Assembly: GCF_044803115.1 (NCBI RefSeq)
Contig: NZ_CP085224.1
Coordinates: forward strand, 3,038,001-3,102,000
Direction of reading: 5' to 3'
Length of the DNA stretch: 64,000 nucleotides
Source of the DNA: Caenispirillum salinarum_A
Lineage (GTDB): Bacteria > Pseudomonadota > Alphaproteobacteria > Rhodospirillales > Rhodospirillaceae
Positions 26,370 to 35,149 of the stretch are shown here, in pieces (positions within the stretch are counted from its first letter, which is position 1; each line of letters begins with the position of its first letter). The notes beneath the pieces are model-generated. The model did not search any database, had not been told where the DNA came from, and saw only the letters and a list, made by a program, of their open reading frames with translations. A program made the translations under genes and the position numbers.

Positions 26370-28049
26370 ATGCCCGCCACATCTGTTTACCGCGCCGCCG
26401 CCGCCCTGCTGATCGGTGTTGCGCCCGCCATGCCCGCGCTGGCCGAAGCGCCCGCCGATGCGGGTGTGGCCGAGACCACCGGTCTGAGTGCTGCCTCGCC
26501 ACTGCTCGCGCCCGACCGCCCCACCGTCGCGCCGGCGCTGACCGACGCGCACGACGCGGTGCGCACCTTCTATGCCCAGCGCCTGGACGCGCCGGTTTGG
26601 CACGATGCCTCCGGCTGGACGCCGGCCGCCGACGCCGCCCTCAAGCTGCTCCAGGATGCCCACCGCCACGGCCTGCGCCCCGCCGACTACCTGCCGGCCG
26701 AGGGCGCGGCGCTGATCCAGGCGCCGCCCACCGACCGAGCCGACGTGGCGCTGACGCGCGGCGTCCTGCACTATCTGCGGGACGTGACCGGCGGTCGCAT
26801 TCCTGCCGCCCAGCGCCCCGGCCACCGCTACCCCCACGGCATGCCGGACGCGCCGCAGGCCGCCGCCGCCCTGCTCGTGGAAGCCCTGGCGGCGCCGGAC
26901 ACGGCGGCGGCGCTGGCCGGCATGATGCCCGACCACCCGCAGTATCCGCGCCTGGTGCGGGCGCTGGCGGACCTGCGGCAACTGCGCGACGCCACCGGCG
27001 GCTGGCCGCACGTGCCCGCCGGACAGACCCTGCGCGAGGGCGACGTGGACCACCGGGTGCCGCTCCTGCGCGCCGCGCTGGTTTTGCACGGCGACCTGGA
27101 CCCGGCGGCGGCGTCGACCGGCGAAACGCTCTACGACGCGACGCTCGCCGGCGCGGTGGAACGCTTCCAGCGGCGCCACGGCATCGCGGTGGACGGCGTT
27201 CTCGGGCCGGACACCCTGCGAACGCTGAACGTGCCCGTCGGCCAGCGCATCGACCAGATCATCGCCAACCTGGAGCGCCTGCGCTGGGACCCGGCCCCGC
27301 CCGTCACCGGCAAGTTCGTGGAGGTCAACGTCCCCGACTACACGCTGACCGCCTACGACAACGGCGAGCCGGCGCTGTCCATGAAGGTTGTCGTCGGCAC
27401 CGAGAAGAACAAGACGCCGCTGTTCACCGACTACATGGACGACGTGGTGCTGAACCCCACTTGGACGGTGCCCCGCTCCATCGCCGCCGAGGAGATCCTG
27501 CCGCAGCTGCGCGCCGACCCCGGCTACGTCTTCGGCGAAAACATGCAGGTGTATTCCTCGTGGAGCCGCAGCGCCGGCGTCGTCGACCCCTTCGAGGTGG
27601 ACTGGTGGGCCGTCAACGGCCGCACCATGCCCTACCGCTTCGTGGAACGGTCGGGGCCGGGCAATGCGCTGGGCGTCGTGCGGTTCTCGCTGAACAACGA
27701 TTTCGCCATTTACATGCACGACACCCCGGCCAAGCGCCTGTTCTCCCGGCCCCACCGCTCCTTCAGCCATGGCTGCATACGGGTGGAGGATTACGACCGG
27801 CTGCTGCAGTTCGTCGCCGGGCCGGCATACGAGAGCATCCGCGCGAAGCTGGACACGGGCCGCACCATGACCATTCAACTGCCCGAGCCGGTGGACGTGC
27901 GCGTCACCTACCGCACGGTCTGGCGTGACGATACAGGCCGGCTGCATGTTCGCCGCGACGTTTATGGAAATGACACGGAGGTTCTGCAACGCCTGCAAGA
28001 AGAAGGGCGCCAACTTATCGCGCTCAAGCCGCAAGACCCACAGGACTAG
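26370..28049 (+). CDS. L,D-transpeptidase, YcbB/LdtD type
   Basis: This secreted enzyme makes 3-3 cross-links in peptidoglycan or attaches envelope proteins. The 559 residues have a signal peptide (1-25), a helical region, a peptidoglycan-binding domain (AVERFQRRHGIAVDGVLGPDT near 265) and the YkuD catalytic domain with His (IYMHDTP) and the SHGCIRV motif carrying the catalytic Cys near residue 470. The length and order match the large YcbB class. GGAGG lies upstream of the ATG. The next gene is the YcbK-type protein, the same pairing as in E. coli. Confidence 0.93.
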   Translation: MPATSVYRAAAALLIGVAPAMPALAEAPADAGVAETTGLSAASPLLAPDRPTVAPALTDAHDAVRTFYAQRLDAPVWHDASGWTPAADAALKLLQDAHRHGLRPADYLPAEGAALIQAPPTDRADVALTRGVLHYLRDVTGGRIPAAQRPGHRYPHGMPDAPQAAAALLVEALAAPDTAAALAGMMPDHPQYPRLVRALADLRQLRDATGGWPHVPAGQTLREGDVDHRVPLLRAALVLHGDLDPAAASTGETLYDATLAGAVERFQRRHGIAVDGVLGPDTLRTLNVPVGQRIDQIIANLERLRWDPAPPVTGKFVEVNVPDYTLTAYDNGEPALSMKVVVGTEKNKTPLFTDYMDDVVLNPTWTVPRSIAAEEILPQLRADPGYVFGENMQVYSSWSRSAGVVDPFEVDWWAVNGRTMPYRFVERSGPGNALGVVRFSLNNDFAIYMHDTPAKRLFSRPHRSFSHGCIRVEDYDRLLQFVAGPAYESIRAKLDTGRTMTIQLPEPVDVRVTYRTVWRDDTGRLHVRRDVYGNDTEVLQRLQEEGRQLIALKPQDPQD

Positions 28050-28197
28050 CAGGTGAAGGCGCCGTTTCGGCTTCTTCAAGTGCAATGTTTACTTGATCGA
28101 AACTCCGGGCCCCTCATACTCTGTCGCTGTCAGAGGCCGCCGCACAACAAGGCGGCCCAGGCGCTGAGAGACAAGAGAGAGAGCAGAGAGGGACCCA

Positions 28198-28791
28198 ATG
28201 TTCCGATTCCGGACCGCCCAGGCGGCCCGGCCGGACATGAGCCGCCGACGCGTGCTCACCGGCCTTGTGGGCGCCGCCGCAGCCACCGCTGTATTGCCCG
28301 CCCTGTCCACCCCCGCCATTGCCGCCGTGCCGCGTATTCCCGCGGATGTCGGCCGTCTGAAGTTCAAGAACCTTCACACGGGCGAGATGCTGGACGTCAC
28401 CTACCGCGAAGAGGGGCGCTACCTGCCCGACGCGCTCGGCGAGATCAACCACATCCTGCGCGACCACCGCACCGGCGACATCTACGAGATGGACCGCGAG
28501 CTGATGGACCTGCTGACGGATCTGGCCGCCAGCGTCGACCGCCCCGCGGGCACCTTCAACATCATTTCCGGCTACCGCTCACCCAAGACCAACGCCAAGC
28601 TCGCGGCCAACAGCAGCGGCGTGGCGAAGAAGAGCTATCACATGCGCGGCATGGCCATCGACGTCTCCATGGACGGCGTCGACCTCATGGACCTTCACAA
28701 GGCCGCCCTGCGTCTCAAGCGCGGAGGCGTCGGCGACTATCCCCGCAGCGGGTTCATCCACGTCGACACCGGCCGCGTGCGCAGCTGGTAA
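28198..28791 (+). CDS. Tat-exported DUF882/M15 peptidase-like protein (YcbK)
   Basis: The 197-residue protein begins with a twin-arginine signal (SRRRVLTGLVG, then a hydrophobic stretch ending near AIAAV). The mature domain is the DUF882/YcbK relative of M15 carboxypeptidases, with zinc-site candidates SYHMRGMAIDV and the C-terminal GFIHVDTGRVRSW. It probably trims peptidoglycan in the periplasm. It lies 148 bases downstream of the L,D-transpeptidase gene, with a candidate promoter (TTGATC near 28096) between them, and is followed by a terminator. Confidence 0.92.
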   Translation: MFRFRTAQAARPDMSRRRVLTGLVGAAAATAVLPALSTPAIAAVPRIPADVGRLKFKNLHTGEMLDVTYREEGRYLPDALGEINHILRDHRTGDIYEMDRELMDLLTDLAASVDRPAGTFNIISGYRSPKTNAKLAANSSGVAKKSYHMRGMAIDVSMDGVDLMDLHKAALRLKRGGVGDYPRSGFIHVDTGRVRSW

Positions 28792-28824
28792 TTTCCGCCC
28801 CCGAGCGGTCCGGGAGCGACAGAC

Positions 28825-28857
28825 AAGGCGGCGGAGACAAGCGCTCCGCCGCCTTTT
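28825..28857 (+). terminator. Terminator after ycbK-type gene
   Basis: A 12-bp stem (arms 28825-28836 and 28844-28855) with a 7-base loop is followed by TTTT. It separates this gene from the convergent symporter gene. Confidence 0.88.
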
Positions 28858-28884
28858 CCATGCCTGCCGGCCTTTCTGCCGCCG

Positions 28885-30255
28885 TCAGCCCGTGGCCCAG
28901 CTTGCCGCCAACAGCAGGCCGACCGGCAGCGGCGCCCAGCGGCCGATGGTCACGGCGGCGCGGGAGACCCTTGGCGTCGTGCGTTCCATGACCGTCGCCC
29001 ACCGCTTGCCCGAAAGCGTCCAGGCCAGCAGGGCCGCGCCCACGAGACCGGAGACCACGACAACGCCCGAACCGGCGATGCCGTCAACGGCATCCAGCAC
29101 CGGCTGCCCCCACAGGTGCCAACCCGGCGCCGCGTAGCTCAGGGCCGAGGGCACGCCCAGCACCGCGATGGCCGCCATGCCCAAGCCGACGGCACTCCGG
29201 TTGCCGAGGCCCCATCGGTCGCTCAGGGCGGCCACCACCACCTTGGCGCCGGCGATGCACGACGAGAAGGCGGCAAAGAAGAACAGGCCGAAGAACAGCG
29301 GCGCAACCCACGCCCCGGCGCTCATCTGGTCGAAGGCCTGGGGCAGCACCTTGAAGGCCAGGTCCGAGCCCGCCGCGGGGTCCAGGTCGAAGCGGAACAC
29401 CAGAGGGAAGATCATCAGTCCCGCCAGCAGGGCGACCATCACGTTGATGCCGGCGATGGCACCCACCGAGCGGACCACGCGCACCCCGCGCGGCAGATAG
29501 CTGCCGTAGGTGATCAGGTAGCCCTGGCCGATGGTCAGCGAATAGAAGGCCTGCCCGAAGGCGGCCGCCCAGATGTCCAGCCGCCCCAGTTGGCTGACGT
29601 CCGGCGCGAACAGGAAGCTCACAGTCTCGCCGGCGGTGCCGTTGCTCAGCCCGTAGACGGCAAGACCCAGGACGGTCGCCAGCAGGATCGGCACCAGCAC
29701 CTTGGTGAACCGCTCGATCCCCGCCAGCCCGGCGGCCAGCACGATGCCGACACCCGCCGTCACTGCCAGCAGGAACCAAAGCGAGCCGTATCCGTCGGTG
29801 AAGGTGGCGAAATCCTGTGCGCCGCCGAACAGCGATTGGCCGGCATAGGCGGCGGTCCAGCCGGTGACGACGAAATAGTAGCTGTTGATGATCAGCGTCA
29901 GCAGCACCACGCCCCAGCCGTAGACGCCGGCCAGGCGGGAGATGCGGGCATAAGTGGTGACCGAGCTGCCGTGCGCCAGCCGGCCGGCGGCGATCTCAAG
30001 CGCGGCGAAGGGCACGCCGACGCAGATCATGGCGATCAAATAGGCCATGAGGAAGGCGCCGCCGCCGTTGTCGCCCAGGATGTAGGGAAAGCGCCACAGG
30101 TTGCCGAGCCCGACGCCGGCCGCCGCCGTAGACAGAATGAAGGCGCGCTCCGACGTCCACTCGGGCCGCTCGCTTCGGCGGGTGTCGGCTGTGACGCGCT
30201 CGACCTCTGCGGTTTCCGCCTGGGGCGACCGCTGCTTTTCGGCTTTTTCCGTCAT
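28885..30255 (-). CDS. Sodium-dependent transporter, SNF (neurotransmitter:sodium symporter) family
   Basis: The 456-residue inner-membrane protein has the LeuT-fold signature in TM1 (AAAGVGLGNLWRFPY), followed by about ten further helices. Bacterial members take up amino acids or related compounds with sodium. TM6 contains SLTIGQGYLITYGSYLP. The substrate is not predictable. Start choice is uncertain: the ATG at 30255 gives a typical charged N-terminus, but the frame is open to 30351. Sodium use fits with the Mrp antiporter operon elsewhere in the window. Confidence 0.92.
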   Translation of the reverse strand: MTEKAEKQRSPQAETAEVERVTADTRRSERPEWTSERAFILSTAAAGVGLGNLWRFPYILGDNGGGAFLMAYLIAMICVGVPFAALEIAAGRLAHGSSVTTYARISRLAGVYGWGVVLLTLIINSYYFVVTGWTAAYAGQSLFGGAQDFATFTDGYGSLWFLLAVTAGVGIVLAAGLAGIERFTKVLVPILLATVLGLAVYGLSNGTAGETVSFLFAPDVSQLGRLDIWAAAFGQAFYSLTIGQGYLITYGSYLPRGVRVVRSVGAIAGINVMVALLAGLMIFPLVFRFDLDPAAGSDLAFKVLPQAFDQMSAGAWVAPLFFGLFFFAAFSSCIAGAKVVVAALSDRWGLGNRSAVGLGMAAIAVLGVPSALSYAAPGWHLWGQPVLDAVDGIAGSGVVVVSGLVGAALLAWTLSGKRWATVMERTTPRVSRAAVTIGRWAPLPVGLLLAASWATG

Positions 30256-30412
30256 GCGGGTCTGTGAGTCCCTGAACCGGGGTGACTGGTGAACAACCGT
30301 GCCCGAAACGGTGGAAACGGCACGACCGTTCACAGTGGCCCTTTCCCGCATGGCAGCCCCGCGCTACAAGGCGGAGAAACGTCCACACCGCCCAGAAAGA
30401 GGCTCGAGACAG

Positions 30413-30832
30413 ATGACCGCCGTCACCCCCTTCCACCTCGCATTCCCCGTCACCGACCTGGACGAGGCGCGCCGCTTCTACGGTGGGCTGATGGGCTGCC
30501 CCGAGGGGCGCTCCAGCGACGAGTGGATCGACTTCAGCCTGTTCGGCCACCAGATCGTCGCGCACTTGGCGCCCGACACCGGCCGTGCCCACCACAACCC
30601 GGTGGACGGCCACGCCGTGCCGGTGCCGCACTTCGGCGTCGTCCTGCCCTGGGCGGACTGGGAGGCCCTGGCCGCCCGCCTGAAGGAAGCCGGCGTCAAG
30701 TTCGAGATCGAGCCCTACATCCGCTTCAAGGGCAAGGTTGGCGAGCAGGGCACCATGTTCTTCCTGGACCCCTTCGGCAACGCCCTGGAGTTCAAGACTT
30801 TCAAGGACATGGACCAGCTGTTCGCGAAGTAG
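30413..30832 (+). CDS. VOC-family (glyoxalase/bleomycin-resistance fold) protein
   Basis: This 139-residue protein shows the vicinal-oxygen-chelate fold: HLAFPVTDLDEARRFYGGLMG at the start, a central HFGVVLPW strand and the C-terminal FLDPFGNALEFKTF. Metal-ligand candidates are His8, His near residue 75 and Glu in NALEFK. Members are isomerases, dioxygenases or binding proteins, and the substrate is unknown. It converges with the DUF192 gene, with five bases between the two stop codons. Confidence 0.88.
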   Translation: MTAVTPFHLAFPVTDLDEARRFYGGLMGCPEGRSSDEWIDFSLFGHQIVAHLAPDTGRAHHNPVDGHAVPVPHFGVVLPWADWEALAARLKEAGVKFEIEPYIRFKGKVGEQGTMFFLDPFGNALEFKTFKDMDQLFAK

Positions 30833-30837
30833 GGTCC

Positions 30838-31329
30838 TTACCCGCCCTGACCGTTGTCGAAGAAGGGATGGCGCACCGTCATCCCTTTTTCTATGCCCAT
30901 TTCCCGCGCCAGTCCGCCGCCGATTTCCAGGACGCCGACCGCCAGGCCGTCGGGGCCGCGCGGCGTCTCGTCGTGGGGTCGGGCCTCACGCTCGATGTGG
31001 ACGATCTCGCCGCGCCGGTCCATGAACAGCATGTCCAGCGGAATCAGCGTGTTGCGCATCCACATGCGGATCTGCGACGGGCGCTCGTACTGGAACAGCA
31101 TGGCCCGGTCGCGCGGCAGGTGGTCGCGGTACATGAGTCCGATGGCGCGCTCGCCGTGATCGTCGGCGATTTCGGTGGTGAAGGTCACCGTCCCGTCACG
31201 GGTTTCCACCACCACCGGCTCGGTCGGCAGCGCCTGCGGCTCGGCGGCCTGGGAGCAGGCGGCCGGCAGCAGCCCGGCGGCAACCACAAGGACGGCGGCA
31301 AGGGCGCGCGAAAGGCGGGAACGGGTCAT
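30838..31329 (-). CDS. Exported DUF192 protein
   Basis: The 163-residue protein has a signal peptide (1-25, LAAVLVVAAGLLPAACS) and the DUF192 domain: FTTEIADDHGERAIGLMYRD, then RMWMRNTLIPLDMLFMD and IVHIEREARPHD. The Cys at the cleavage site could make it a lipoprotein, though Pro at -3 is unusual for a lipobox. DUF192 proteins are periplasmic with no established activity. AAGGAGA lies 7 bases ahead of the ATG. Confidence 0.9.
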   Translation of the reverse strand: MTRSRLSRALAAVLVVAAGLLPAACSQAAEPQALPTEPVVVETRDGTVTFTTEIADDHGERAIGLMYRDHLPRDRAMLFQYERPSQIRMWMRNTLIPLDMLFMDRRGEIVHIEREARPHDETPRGPDGLAVGVLEIGGGLAREMGIEKGMTVRHPFFDNGQGG

Positions 31330-31477
31330 GGGCAATTCTCCTTGACCGCGCCTGCGTTCCGGCGCGCCGGTCGTTTCCTTGGATGTTACTTGAATAGTGG
31401 ACGAGGACTCTTGGATTTGACACGGCCTCGTCACGGTGCTTTTACAGCGTTTACTATGGCAATCGGGGCGCGAACTT

Positions 31478-31485
31478 GCTATAGT
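31478..31485 (+). promoter_or_regulatory. Extended -10 promoter for a candidate small RNA
   Basis: TGC followed by TATAGT (31480-31485) is a good extended -10 element. The -35 region 17 bases upstream (TGGCAA) is poor, as is common with extended -10 promoters. A further TTGACA lies near 31417. Confidence 0.5.
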
Positions 31486-31491
31486 GATCCT

Positions 31492-31678
31492 TGTCGATGG
31501 GACGCCGATCATCCTCACCTCCGCGACGGCGCCGCCACCGGCCGAAGACCAACCGCCAGAGGGCCTCACCCTTCCCGGCGTATGTGACCGACCCGGCCGG
31601 AAAGTCAGCCCCTTTCACCGGCCGGACGGGGAAAGACGGAAACGCCGCGTGGCAGCCTGCGCGGCGTTTCTTCTTTTT
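31492..31678 (+). ncRNA. Candidate structured small RNA (about 190 nt)
   Basis: No convincing gene lies between the DUF192 gene and the TPP riboswitch, yet a promoter (near 31480) and an intrinsic terminator (31639-31678) bracket about 190 bases. Inside lies a hairpin whose arms CCGGCCGG (31593-31600 and 31618-31625) enclose AAAG/CTTT pairing. Its closest alternative is an independently terminated leader. The length is near that of 6S RNA, but I cannot match 6S, SRP, RNase P or tmRNA motifs to it. Confidence 0.4.
31639..31678 (+). terminator. Intrinsic terminator of the candidate small RNA
   Basis: An 11-bp stem (arms 31639-31649 and 31660-31670) with a 10-base loop is followed by TTCTTTTT. 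It is well formed and lies about 90 bases before the TPP riboswitch, so it ends a separate plus-strand transcript. Confidence 0.88.
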
Positions 31679-31767
31679 CCGGTCCGACCCGACCTTACAA
31701 CCCCGCGCCGCCGCCGCCAAGCGCCTCCACTTGACCGGGCGGGTGCCGACACCCATAGTCATGCCAC

Positions 31768-31870
31768 CACCGGGGGGAGCCGGCGCATCCGGCTGAGAGG
31801 TCTCCGTCCTCGGGAGACGACCCCTAGCATCCGCTGGAACCTGATCCGGTTAGCACCGGCGTAGGGACGT
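31768..31870 (+). promoter_or_regulatory. TPP (THI-box) riboswitch
   Basis: The conserved aptamer parts are present in order: GGGGGAGCC, GGCTGAGAG, a variable P3 hairpin (GTCTCC/GGAGAC), GACCCC, GAACCTGATCCGGTTAGCA and CCGGCGTAGGGA. Boundaries are approximate. The aptamer ends only a few bases before the GAGG ribosome binding site (31873-31876) and the ATG at 31881 of the first transport gene, with no terminator between, so control is probably at translation start. Confidence 0.96.
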
Positions 31871-31880
31871 GTGAGGACGT

Positions 31881-32684
31881 ATGACTCCCGACGACAGCGC
31901 CCGGTCCGGCGCCCTGCCCTTCACGAAACCGCCGTCCCCCGGCACCGCGCCCGAGGTGCAGGTCCATGCCGCGCGCCTGGAGTGGCACGGAGTGCCGCTG
32001 TTCGACGCCCTGGACTTCACCATGCCGGCCGGCCGCTGGACCTGCCTTCTGGGGCCGAGCGGCGTCGGCAAGTCGACGCTGCTGCGCCTGATCGCCGGCC
32101 TTGCACCGCCACATGCCGACAGCCGCGTGACCTGCGGAACCGGCCAGAGCCTGGAAGACCGTGTCGCCTACATGGCGCAGACGGACCTTCTGCTGCCCTG
32201 GGCGAGCGTGCTGGAGAACGTCATGCTGGGCGCCCGCCTGCGCGGCGAGAAGCCCAACGCCCGCCGCGCCCGCGACCTGCTCCAGGCTGTCGGCCTGTAC
32301 GAGGCGGCGGACAAGCGCCCGGCCGAACTGTCCGGCGGAATGCGCCAGCGGGCGGCGCTGGCCCGGACCCTCATGGAGGACCGGCCGGTGATCCTCATGG
32401 ACGAGCCTTTCTCCGCGCTCGACGCGGTCAGCCGCCTGCGCCTGCAGGACCTGGCGGCGCGGGCGCTGGACGGGCGGACCGTGCTGCTGGTCACCCACGA
32501 CCCGCTGGAGGCCCTGCGCCTGGGCCACCGGGTGCATGTGCTGTCGGGCCGCCCGGCCCGCCTGGACGCGCCGCTGACGCCCGAAGGGCCGCCGCCACGC
32601 AAGGCGACCGACCCCGCCCTGCTCGCCCTGCACGCCGATCTGCTGGCACGCCTGGAAGCCGCCGACGCCGAGGTGCCGGCATGA
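31881..32684 (+). CDS. thiZ: Thiamin-precursor ABC importer, ATPase
   Basis: The 267-residue nucleotide-binding subunit has Walker A GPSGVGKST near residue 57, the signature LSGGMRQRAALARTL and Walker B VILMDEPFSALD. It belongs to the NitT/TauT/SsuB-like class. The TPP riboswitch just upstream and the THI5-like binding protein downstream identify it as the ATPase of the ThiXYZ importer for formyl-aminopyrimidine-type thiamin precursors. It overlaps the permease gene by ATGA. Confidence 0.9.
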   Translation: MTPDDSARSGALPFTKPPSPGTAPEVQVHAARLEWHGVPLFDALDFTMPAGRWTCLLGPSGVGKSTLLRLIAGLAPPHADSRVTCGTGQSLEDRVAYMAQTDLLLPWASVLENVMLGARLRGEKPNARRARDLLQAVGLYEAADKRPAELSGGMRQRAALARTLMEDRPVILMDEPFSALDAVSRLRLQDLAARALDGRTVLLVTHDPLEALRLGHRVHVLSGRPARLDAPLTPEGPPPRKATDPALLALHADLLARLEAADAEVPA

Positions 32685-33451
32685 GCCGCGACGGCCTCAA
32701 GCGCCTGGGCCGCGCCGTCGTGACCCTTGCGGTGCTGCTCGGGCTCTGGCAGATCGCCTTCCACCTCACCGGCGAGCGCCGCTTCCTCCTGCCTTCGCCG
32801 GCCCAGACGCTGGCGGTGCTGGTTGAGCGCCACGCGCTGATCCTGGAGCACGCCGGCGTCACGTTCGCCGAAATCCTGCTCGGGCTCGGCCTCGGGTGCC
32901 TTCTGGGCGTCGGCACGGCCCTGCTGCTGGCGAGCTTCCGCCCCGTGCGGCGGTGGCTGATGCCGGTGCTGGTGGTCAGCCAGGCGATCCCGGTCTTTGC
33001 CATCGCGCCGCTGCTGGTGCTGTGGCTGGGCTATGGGCTTGGCAGCAAGGTCGCCATGGCAACGCTGATCATCTACTTCCCTGTCACCGCCGCCTTCTTC
33101 GACGGCCTGCGCCGCACCGATCCGGGATGGATGGACCTGGCCCGCGTCATGGGCGGCAGCCGCTTCGCCACACTGCGCCACATCCGCCTGCCCGCCGCCC
33201 TGCCCGCCTTCGCCTCGGGCCTGCGGGTGGCGACGGCGGTGGCGCCCATCGGCGCCGTCGTCGGCGAGTGGGTCGGATCGTCCGCCGGCCTCGGCTACCT
33301 GATGCTGCAGGCCAACGCCCGGATGCAGGTGCCCATGATGTTCGCCGCCCTGTTCGTGCTCGCCGTGTTCGCCATCGCCCTTTACACCGCCGTCGACGTC
33401 CTGCTGCGCCGGGCCCTGCCCTGGGTGCCGGACGACGGCCGCTCACCTTGA
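32681..33451 (+). CDS. thiX: Thiamin-precursor ABC importer, permease
   Basis: The 256-residue permease has about six membrane helices and the BPD-type cytoplasmic EAA-like loop (MDLARVMGGSRFATLRHIRLPAALP near 150-175), which contacts the ATPase. It is of the SsuC/TauC family. Its ATG overlaps the ATPase stop codon. Confidence 0.9.
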   Translation: MSRDGLKRLGRAVVTLAVLLGLWQIAFHLTGERRFLLPSPAQTLAVLVERHALILEHAGVTFAEILLGLGLGCLLGVGTALLLASFRPVRRWLMPVLVVSQAIPVFAIAPLLVLWLGYGLGSKVAMATLIIYFPVTAAFFDGLRRTDPGWMDLARVMGGSRFATLRHIRLPAALPAFASGLRVATAVAPIGAVVGEWVGSSAGLGYLMLQANARMQVPMMFAALFVLAVFAIALYTAVDVLLRRALPWVPDDGRSP

Positions 33452-33494
33452 AGGTCGATCATCAACCACCTGTTTTCACGGAGTATTTCAGCGC

Positions 33495-34478
33495 ATGTTC
33501 AACCGTCGTCTCACCCGGTTCGCGGCCGCCGCCTGCGCCGCTGCCGGCCTGATGCTCGGGGCCGCCGCGCCCGCCGCCGCCCAGGACCAGCAGGCGCCGC
33601 AGAAGCTGACGCTGCTGCTGGATTGGTTCGTCAATCCGGACCACGCCCCGCTTGTGGTGGCCCAGCAGAAGGGCTATTTCGCCGACGAGGGGCTGGAGGT
33701 TGAGCTGGTCGCCCCGGCCGACCCCAACGATCCGCCCAAGCTGGTCGCCGCCGGCAGGGCCGACGTGGCCGTCGGCTATCAGCCGCAGCTTCACCTGCAG
33801 GCGGCCGAGGGCCTGCCGCTCAAGCGCATCGGCACGCTGGTGGCGACGCCGCTCAATTCGCTGGTCACGCTCCAGGACAGCGGCATCGAGACGCTGGCCG
33901 ACCTGAAGGGCAAGACGGTGGGCTTCTCCGTCGGCGGGTTCGAGGACGCGCTGCTGGGCACCATGCTCGACTCCGTTGGGCTGAGCCTGGACGACGTGAC
34001 ACTGGTCAACGTCAACTTCGCCCTGTCGCCGGCGCTGCTGTCGGGCCAGGTGGACGCCGTCATCGGCGCCTTCCGCAACTTCGAACTGAACCAGCTGGCC
34101 ATCGAGGGCGCCGCGGGCCGGGCCTTCTATCCCGAGGAACACGGCGTGCCGCCCTATGACGAGCTGATCCTGCTCGCCAACGCCGAGCGCGCCGCCGAGC
34201 CGGTCTTCGCCCGGCTGGTGGACGCCATCGAGCGCGGCACCCAGTACCTCATCAACCACCCCGACGAAAGCTGGGAGCTGTTCATCCAGGCCTACCCGGA
34301 CCTGGACGACGAGTTGAACCGCCGCGCCTGGGCCGACACGCTGCCGCGCTTCGCCCTGGCGCCCGCCGCCCTGGACACCGGTCGCTACGACCGTTTCGCC
34401 GAATACCTCAAGGCGCAGGGCATGATCGACAGCGTGCCGGCCGTCGGCACCTACGCCGTCGCCCCCACCCGGCCGTAA
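33495..34478 (+). CDS. thiY: Thiamin-precursor binding protein (NMT1/THI5-like)
   Basis: The 327-residue periplasmic protein has a signal peptide ending at AAPAAAQ (about 1-29), then the THI5-like domain beginning LTLLLDWFVNPDHAPLVVAQQ, with GYFADEGLEVELV and DVAVGYQPQLH. The WFVNPDHA block is typical of ThiY, which binds N-formyl-4-amino-5-aminomethyl-2-methylpyrimidine. It would deliver the salvaged pyrimidine to thiX/thiZ. It is the last gene of the riboswitch-controlled operon. Confidence 0.92.
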   Translation: MFNRRLTRFAAAACAAAGLMLGAAAPAAAQDQQAPQKLTLLLDWFVNPDHAPLVVAQQKGYFADEGLEVELVAPADPNDPPKLVAAGRADVAVGYQPQLHLQAAEGLPLKRIGTLVATPLNSLVTLQDSGIETLADLKGKTVGFSVGGFEDALLGTMLDSVGLSLDDVTLVNVNFALSPALLSGQVDAVIGAFRNFELNQLAIEGAAGRAFYPEEHGVPPYDELILLANAERAAEPVFARLVDAIERGTQYLINHPDESWELFIQAYPDLDDELNRRAWADTLPRFALAPAALDTGRYDRFAEYLKAQGMIDSVPAVGTYAVAPTRP

Positions 34479-34509
34479 TATCCCGACGGCGGAACGTCCT
34501 TTTGCGCAA

Positions 34510-34546
34510 GCCGGCGGGGTCCCAAGTGGCTCCGCCGGCATTTTTT
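34510..34546 (+). terminator. Terminator of the thiamin-precursor operon
   Basis: An 8-bp stem (arms 34510-34517 and 34532-34539) is followed by six T residues (34541-34546), 31 bases after thiY. Confidence 0.9.
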
Positions 34547-34669
34547 CTTTGACCCCGCCGAATGGGATTCTATTTTCGGCCCTCTCGCCTTTCGGTCGCG
34601 TTGATGGTCGAGAGGTGATCGCGGCGTCCGTCGGGGCGCCGTTCAACGTGTTTCCGGGAGCCTTCCTTC

Positions 34670-35149
34670 GTGTTTCACGCCGTCGGTCTCGGTCTGGTGA
34701 TGTATCTGCTCTGGCTCGTGCTGTCAGGCCACTACACGGGCCTGCTGCTGACCCTGGGCGCGATATCCTGTGCCTTCATCGTGTGGATCGTCCACCGGAT
34801 GGACGCCATCGACCACGAGTCCTTTCCCATCCACCTCAGCCTTAGGGGCACGGTCTTCTGGCCCTGGCTGCTGTGGGAAATCGTGAAGAGCAACGTGGAC
34901 GTGGCCAAAATCATCCTCGACCCGCGGCTGCCCATCAGCCCCGCCGTCGTGCAGGTGCCGGCCAGCCAGAAGACCGAGTTCGGCCGGGTGATCTACGCCA
35001 ACTCCATCACGCTGACGCCCGGCACCATGTCGGTCCACATGGAGGATCACACCATCCTCGTGCATGCGCTAACCCGCTCCGGCGCGGACGGGCTTCTCAA
35101 CGATGACGAGATGGACCGCCGCGTCTGCAAGCTGGAGGGTTCCTGCTGA
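34670..35149 (+). CDS. mrpE: Mrp-type cation/proton antiporter subunit E
   Basis: The 159-residue subunit has two N-terminal membrane helices and the conserved MrpE block LLWEIVKSNVDVAKIILDP followed by TPGTMSV, which places it in the MnhE family. It starts at GTG with GGGAG 9 bases upstream and opens the antiporter operon. It overlaps mrpF by one base. Confidence 0.94.
   Translation: MFHAVGLGLVMYLLWLVLSGHYTGLLLTLGAISCAFIVWIVHRMDAIDHESFPIHLSLRGTVFWPWLLWEIVKSNVDVAKIILDPRLPISPAVVQVPASQKTEFGRVIYANSITLTPGTMSVHMEDHTILVHALTRSGADGLLNDDEMDRRVCKLEGSC

Noticed and set aside
31436..31864. A 142-codon frame across the DUF192-riboswitch interval
   Set aside because: It has no recognisable domain and shadow-like composition, and runs through an intrinsic terminator and into the riboswitch aptamer.
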